Origin: a virus
Length of the DNA: 64,000 nucleotides
Strand: one strand, 5' to 3'
Virus record (IMG/VR): IMGVR_UViG_3300028569_002417
Location: 62,001-126,000 of that record
In this document: positions 60,427-64,000 of the stretch, piece by piece
Position numbering within the stretch: position 1 is the stretch's first letter
Layout: every line of letters begins with the position of its first letter
Position numbers and translations under genes: made by a program
The notes under the pieces: model-generated
Databases searched by the model: none
Told to the model about the DNA's origin: nothing
What the model saw: only the letters and a program-made list of their open reading frames with translations

Positions 60427-61010
60427 AACTTATCAAAAAATATATTGAAACTCATGCTGATTCTGTCTTCAGAAGACCTATTCATCTGAACACTATGCAT
60501 AAGCCAAGAAGGGAATATATAACATCTTCCCGCTATTGCAGGATAAATTAAATTATTTGCAGTAACAATACTAAAATCCTTATAAGTAGCATCAAGCATC
60601 CCCTTCGCAATCAAAGGGGAATGGAAAATAATATTTCCAGAATTTTCAGGTGCCTGTAAATAATAACACCCAGAAAATATGTTGCGTGGATGTGTATGAC
60701 TCGCATTATATGCGCCAGAAGGATTAACATTAACCCAAGAATTATAAATTTTTATTTCTTCAACAATAGTCAAAGATTCACGAATATTTTGAACAAAACC
60801 AGATAAATCACGCTTCAACTCAGAACAAACATGATTATCAAGAAAATTGTCTTGGCTCTGCCAACCACCACCCATATTCGTTTTTTCAACACCAACAGGA
60901 TCAGAAGCCTGTCGGTATCTCGTGTAATCAATTAAATTTTGCCTGTAACCCTGATCATTCAAATCACAAACATATATCGTCGAAGGAAATGCTAACTCAC
61001 ACTTAATCAT
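60423..61010 (-). CDS. 2-oxoglutarate/Fe(II) oxygenase
   Basis: This is 195 residues from the ATG at 61010, which overlaps the thioredoxin stop (TGATG). The iron and co-substrate motifs are SHTHPRNIFSGCYYLQAPEN (~104-123), IIFHSP (~127-132), YIFPSWLMHSVQMN (~164-177) with the second His, and EDRISMSFNIFF with the Arg for 2-oxoglutarate. This matches the putative 2OG-Fe(II) oxygenase family common in marine T4-like phages. Such enzymes hydroxylate proteins, nucleic acids or metabolites. The neighbouring giant fibre is a possible substrate, but this is speculation. Confidence 0.85.
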   Translation of the reverse strand: MIKCELAFPSTIYVCDLNDQGYRQNLIDYTRYRQASDPVGVEKTNMGGGWQSQDNFLDNHVCSELKRDLSGFVQNIRESLTIVEEIKIYNSWVNVNPSGAYNASHTHPRNIFSGCYYLQAPENSGNIIFHSPLIAKGMLDATYKDFSIVTANNLIYPAIAGRCYIFPSWLMHSVQMNRSSEDRISMSFNIFFDKF

Positions 61011-61381
61011 CAATCATCCAACCACTTTGAAAACTTATATCTCGTCTGGCCACCAACAAATTTCTTTTCAACCTCAAGATCTGAATTCAAAATGCGATAA
61101 TCTGGAATACTCTTAACCTTATACTTTTTCTTCAAAGTCGAATTTTCATCTACATCAACAATAAGCACCACAAACTTATCAAGCTTTTCCTTTACCTCTT
61201 TTTCCTTAAACATTTTCTTCATGGATTGACATGGCGCACACCAAGATGCACCAAAATAAAGGAAAATTTTCTTTTTATCTTTCTTCGCAATCTTAACAGC
61301 CTCATCATAAGATGAGGCTTCCTCTGCCTTAATAAAACTCAATGACAAAAACAATAAAACAAGAACTAAAATTCTAAACAT
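61010..61381 (-). CDS. Exported thioredoxin-like protein
   Basis: This is 123 residues from the ATG at 61381, preceded by GAGGCGATT. MFRILVLVLLFLSLSFIKAE is a signal peptide with cleavage likely after A19. The thioredoxin domain has FLYFGASWCAPC with the redox pair C48-x-x-C51, VVLIVDVDEN (~73-82), and the cis-Pro in VKSIPDYRIL. It should act in the periplasm or envelope, reducing or forming disulfides there. It sits between a glycosyltransferase and the oxygenase in one reverse operon. Cytoplasmic NrdA recycling is not its likely job because of the signal. Confidence 0.8.
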   Translation of the reverse strand: MFRILVLVLLFLSLSFIKAEEASSYDEAVKIAKKDKKKIFLYFGASWCAPCQSMKKMFKEKEVKEKLDKFVVLIVDVDENSTLKKKYKVKSIPDYRILNSDLEVEKKFVGGQTRYKFSKWLDD

Positions 61382-61388
61382 AATCGCC

Positions 61389-62558
61389 TCATTCGTATGA
61401 ATTGCCAGTAGCAAAATCAACATGACGACAACGAACACTTGCATCAACCAACAACTTAAATCCCTTCTCACGCAACTTCTGAGACAAAAAACTATCCTGC
61501 GTGAGATGAGCAGTTGTCACTGTCCAAGGATATTCTGTCTGAAGAAAACATTCAATAGGGAAAAGAGTGAAACCTTGAGCAATAGTGTAAACTTCATGCA
61601 CACCAACATCATCTTTATTCAAAGTCAATGCCTGACGCTTGCCAGCAATAACCTGAATGTGAACACCTTCTGGATATGGGACTTTCTTCACATAATATCC
61701 ACCCAAAACAGCCTTAGGATCACCAATTTCACGGTAACGAGCCAAAAGCCTTTGGAATCCATCAGTAGGTGGGAAAGTATCATCCTCAACAGTCAAAAGC
61801 ATATCGCAACCATCATTCAGGGCAGTCTGGATGGCATCGTTATACGCTTCTGCGGTTGTCCTCCCAAATACATTCAGGAATTTAACCTGAACTCCTGATG
61901 GAATGGCTAGATTTTCCAAAACAGGCAATCTCTCTGCCTTTTCACGAGTTGGAACAACAATTAAAATCTTGACATCACCAACTTCTAGATACTTTTTCTC
62001 AACTTCCCTGATATGGTCCAGCTTTGGAGTCGCTGCAAGATTGATCTGGCGTAGTGCTTCACTGTTACCAACGCCAACCCTTCCAGTCGCCTGAAGATCT
62101 TGCTGCGCTTGTCGATCTAGACGAAGCTTCCAATAGCTTTCCTGAGCATTATCAATTTCTTCTCGTGTATATTTCTTGGGAAAACTTTGATAAATCTTAT
62201 AAAGAGCATCCAATTCTCTTAAAGCGCCTAGCACGGCATAATCTTGTTCTTGAAGGTCAATTCTTTTCAAGTCTGCATCAATCTGATCAATTTCAGTTCC
62301 CTTGTCTTCAAGTTCTTTAATTTGAATTTCGATCCTTCTTTTTCCTAGTTTCGCTCTTTTCAAATTAGCAACTTTTATTTGTATCTCAAGGACACACTGG
62401 CTAAATTGCATTTCAATTGTATCGTGCTGACCAACTACAAATTTTTCAATTACATATGATGTTCTTGGCTGTTGGATCTCAAGAAATGATTGTTCCAATT
62501 CCTCAATAGCTTTTACTGCTTCATTTACTCTTTCATCAATCGTAGTCAATTCGTTCAT
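61389..62558 (-). CDS. Glycosyltransferase family 2 with coiled-coil N-domain
   Basis: This 389-residue protein is preceded by GAGGCTTAAAA. Residues ~1-180 are helical and coiled (IRVANLKRAK-like region, IEIQIKELEDKGTEIDQIDA). The GT-A part starts at VKILIVVPTREKAERLPVLE (~195-214), with MLLTVEDDTFPPTDGF (~253-268) giving the DxD-like metal site and RCRHVDFA near the end. It resembles the forward transferase at 62639, whose LDDDVIPPPDAI and QCRHAG are in the same places. The ~180-residue N-domain is unusual and may bind a partner. It is divergent from the 62639 gene. Confidence 0.75.
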   Translation of the reverse strand: MNELTTIDERVNEAVKAIEELEQSFLEIQQPRTSYVIEKFVVGQHDTIEMQFSQCVLEIQIKVANLKRAKLGKRRIEIQIKELEDKGTEIDQIDADLKRIDLQEQDYAVLGALRELDALYKIYQSFPKKYTREEIDNAQESYWKLRLDRQAQQDLQATGRVGVGNSEALRQINLAATPKLDHIREVEKKYLEVGDVKILIVVPTREKAERLPVLENLAIPSGVQVKFLNVFGRTTAEAYNDAIQTALNDGCDMLLTVEDDTFPPTDGFQRLLARYREIGDPKAVLGGYYVKKVPYPEGVHIQVIAGKRQALTLNKDDVGVHEVYTIAQGFTLFPIECFLQTEYPWTVTTAHLTQDSFLSQKLREKGFKLLVDASVRCRHVDFATGNSYE

Positions 62559-62571
62559 TTTTAAGCCTCAT

Positions 62572-62600
62572 TTGAAAAAATAAATCTATTACATTATAAT
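62572..62600 (+). promoter_or_regulatory. Sigma-70-type promoter
   Basis: TTGAAA (62572-62577), a 17-base spacer and TATAAT (62595-62600) lie in the divergent gap between the two glycosyltransferase genes, reading toward 62639. This is the best host-type promoter found in the window. Confidence 0.65.
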
Positions 62601-62619
62601 GTCAATGACACCATTGTCA
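62600..62619. promoter_or_regulatory. Operator-like imperfect palindrome
   Basis: TGTCAATG-ACAC-CATTGTCA is an inverted repeat with one mismatch per arm, overlapping the end of the -10 box and the expected start of transcription. It could be a repressor site or a leader hairpin. Confidence 0.4.
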
Positions 62620-62638
62620 AAATAAATGAGATTCAATT

Positions 62639-63292
62639 ATGCCGGGATCATGGGAACTTATCAATCAAAATCGTGTCCTATGTTGCATTTTAACGAGAGA
62701 ATATGCACCAGTTGCATGGGCTTTCGGACTCAGAAACCTGCAAATTCCCGGTGCAGTCACAGCACTCCAAGGAATGCCATATGACCATGCACGAAATACA
62801 GGATGCTTAAAACTACTCGAACTCGGCTGGGAATGGCTATTCTTTCTCGATGACGATGTCATTCCTCCTCCTGATGCAATCATAAAACTAATGTCTCACA
62901 AGAAACCAATCGTAAGTGGCTTGTACTACAGAAGATACGAACCACTTGCCCCTGTAATGTTGAGAGAATCAGAAAATGGTCCTCAATGGATTCAAGAATT
63001 TAATGCTCCTGACCTTCTGGAAGTCGATTATGTAGGAGCAGGATGCCTTCTCATACATCGTGATGTTATCAAACAATTACCTCCACTCAGCAATCGTTGC
63101 CAATGGTTTGAATGGCGATGCGATAGAACTGATCTTCCTCATCTTGAAAAAACAAGCGAAGACTTTACTTTCTGCAAACATGCCAGAAATCATGGATTCA
63201 AAATTTATGTTGATACCAGTGTGCAATGCCGACATGCAGGATTGGGACAAAGTGAAATTGGCGGATTCAAACCATTGGAGATCAGAGCCTGA
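62639..63292 (+). CDS. Glycosyltransferase family 2
   Basis: This 217-residue protein has AATGAG upstream. It shows a GT-A core: VLCCILTREYAPVAWAFGLR (~13-32), ARNTGCLKLLELGWEWLFFL (~51-70), then D71-D73 in DDDVIPPPDA, the nucleotide-sugar and metal site. VDYVGAGCLLIHRDVIKQLP (~130-149) is the acceptor loop, and EDFTFCKHARNHGFKIYVDT (~175-194) holds the catalytic ED pair. It is transcribed from the promoter at 62572-62600 and overlaps the next glycosyltransferase start (TGATG). Confidence 0.85.
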   Translation: MPGSWELINQNRVLCCILTREYAPVAWAFGLRNLQIPGAVTALQGMPYDHARNTGCLKLLELGWEWLFFLDDDVIPPPDAIIKLMSHKKPIVSGLYYRRYEPLAPVMLRESENGPQWIQEFNAPDLLEVDYVGAGCLLIHRDVIKQLPPLSNRCQWFEWRCDRTDLPHLEKTSEDFTFCKHARNHGFKIYVDTSVQCRHAGLGQSEIGGFKPLEIRA

Positions 63293-64000
63293 TGAAACTT
63301 ACATACTTGCCAACAACTCCAATGAAAAAGTTAAAAATCTGTGTCATATCCAGCACAGTCCTACATTGCCCCCCAAAGGGCTATTCTGGACTAGAAATGC
63401 TGGCTTGGCAAATAGCTGAAGGGCTTACAGCCAAAGGTCATGAAGTAATGCTTGTTGCACCAAGAGGATCAACAAGTAGTTGTGAAATTCATGAAACAAC
63501 ACAATATGAACCAGAAGGACAAGCCTACAGCGGTTATTGGCACAAACTACCAAGCTTTGATGTGATCATCGATCATAGTTGGGAAAAATGGAGCTACATC
63601 CTGAAAATGGAAGGTAAGCTTCCACAACCAATCCTTGGCGTTCTACACGCTCCTGTAGACACTATGTACAGCACAGCACCATCAGTCCCATTCCCATGCT
63701 TTGTTTGCATCAGCAAAGACCAATCAGATGGTTGCTCCGCACACCTGAAAGTCGCTTCCCGTGTCGCTTATAACGGAGTTGATGTTAATTTTTATAAAAA
63801 CACAGGATTAACAAGAAACGACCGTTATCTCTTCCTCGCCAGAATAAGCACAATCAAGGGTCCACATATTGCTGTTGATGTGGCCAATACTTGTAAAATT
63901 GGACTTGATCTCGTAGGAGATGACAGAATCACAGGAGAACCAGAACTTCTCAACAGTATTAAATCTAAATGCTCTGTATCGCCCAATCTTAGGTATGTAG
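63292..64000 (+). CDS. Glycosyltransferase family 4-like, cut by window end
   Basis: The frame is open from the ATG at 63292 to the window end (236 residues seen). KLKICVISSTVLHCPPKGYS then GLEMLAWQIAEGLTAKGHEV (~33-52) is the GT-B donor-side opening of family 4 enzymes. VIIDHSWEKW, GVLHAPVDTM and FVCISKDQSD follow in the usual order, and RYLFLARISTIKGPHIAVDV (~180-200) starts the second Rossmann domain. It overlaps the preceding glycosyltransferase, so both act in the same pathway. The C-terminal catalytic E-x7-E region lies outside the window. Confidence 0.85.
   Translation, partial: MKLTYLPTTPMKKLKICVISSTVLHCPPKGYSGLEMLAWQIAEGLTAKGHEVMLVAPRGSTSSCEIHETTQYEPEGQAYSGYWHKLPSFDVIIDHSWEKWSYILKMEGKLPQPILGVLHAPVDTMYSTAPSVPFPCFVCISKDQSDGCSAHLKVASRVAYNGVDVNFYKNTGLTRNDRYLFLARISTIKGPHIAVDVANTCKIGLDLVGDDRITGEPELLNSIKSKCSVSPNLRYV

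Noticed and set aside
1-64000. tRNA genes
   Set aside because: No cloverleaf with a GGTTCRA T-arm was found by eye; a covariance-model search would be needed to exclude them.

Overview
The window is an AT-rich stretch of a tailed-phage genome, almost certainly a contractile-tailed (myovirus) phage with a T4-like core and a large genome. I infer this from a set of T4-type virion and replication genes: gp14-like neck, gp15-like tail completion, gp18-like sheath, two gp19-like tube proteins, gp26-like baseplate hub, gp46/gp47-like recombination nuclease, a gp55-like late sigma factor and a Dda/RecD-like helicase. No rRNA, tRNA, integrase or CRISPR array was seen. Genes are tightly packed on both strands with small overlaps, and no stretch over 300 bases lacks a gene. 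Most starts have AGGAG-type ribosome sites. The host cannot be named; the NrdB active-site pattern looks Bacteroidetes-like to me, which is only a weak hint.

Layout. 1-10.3 kb: virion genes, in order a small virion-like protein, a 957-residue AT-hook protein, neck, an Ala/Pro-rich protein, (reverse) an unknown beta-rich protein, tail completion, a small protein, sheath, tube and a second tube paralogue. 10.3-13.7 kb: a late sigma factor, a glycosyltransferase and a reverse-strand cluster of small proteins (zinc ribbon, DUF1360-like membrane protein). 13.8-18.9 kb: gp26-like hub protein with a probable -1 frameshift extension, a beta-rich protein, then a MoxR-type ATPase coupled to a metallopeptidase-like/VWA protein. 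18.9-30.2 kb (reverse): PD-(D/E)XK nuclease, class II glutamine amidotransferase that appears to start on ATT, a putative internal head protein, CTP synthase, FkbM methyltransferase, class I ribonucleotide reductase (nrdB, nrdA), gp46-like and gp47-like subunits with a glycosyltransferase between them. 30.2-37.9 kb: two putative head-targeted proteins, a one-helix membrane peptide, a helicase, a three-repeat protein, a second FkbM methyltransferase overlapping a caspase-fold peptidase, and a TPR-glycosyltransferase. 37.9-60.4 kb: about 22 kb of tail-fibre/adhesin genes on one strand, rich in Ser-Gly repeats, with three LamG-like proteins, a sulfotransferase-like gene and a 1982-residue fibre carrying four sets of six Kelch-like blades. 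60.4-64 kb: 2-oxoglutarate oxygenase, exported thioredoxin and three glycosyltransferases, the last cut by the window end.

How it fits together. Nucleotide supply (PyrG, NrdAB), recombination (gp46/47, helicase, PD-(D/E)XK) and late transcription (gp55-like) support replication and virion assembly. Five proteins share an N-terminal peptide resembling the T4 capsid-targeting sequence with a gp21-type cleavage site, so they are candidates for proteins packed inside the head. Three of their genes share a TAAATAAAACA element just upstream. The many sugar, methyl, sulfo and hydroxyl transfer enzymes around the fibre block suggest that surface glycans or the fibres themselves are chemically decorated. 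The most unusual items are the frameshift signal in the hub gene, the head-targeting peptide family, the caspase-like peptidase, the ATT-start amidotransferase and the four-propeller fibre.
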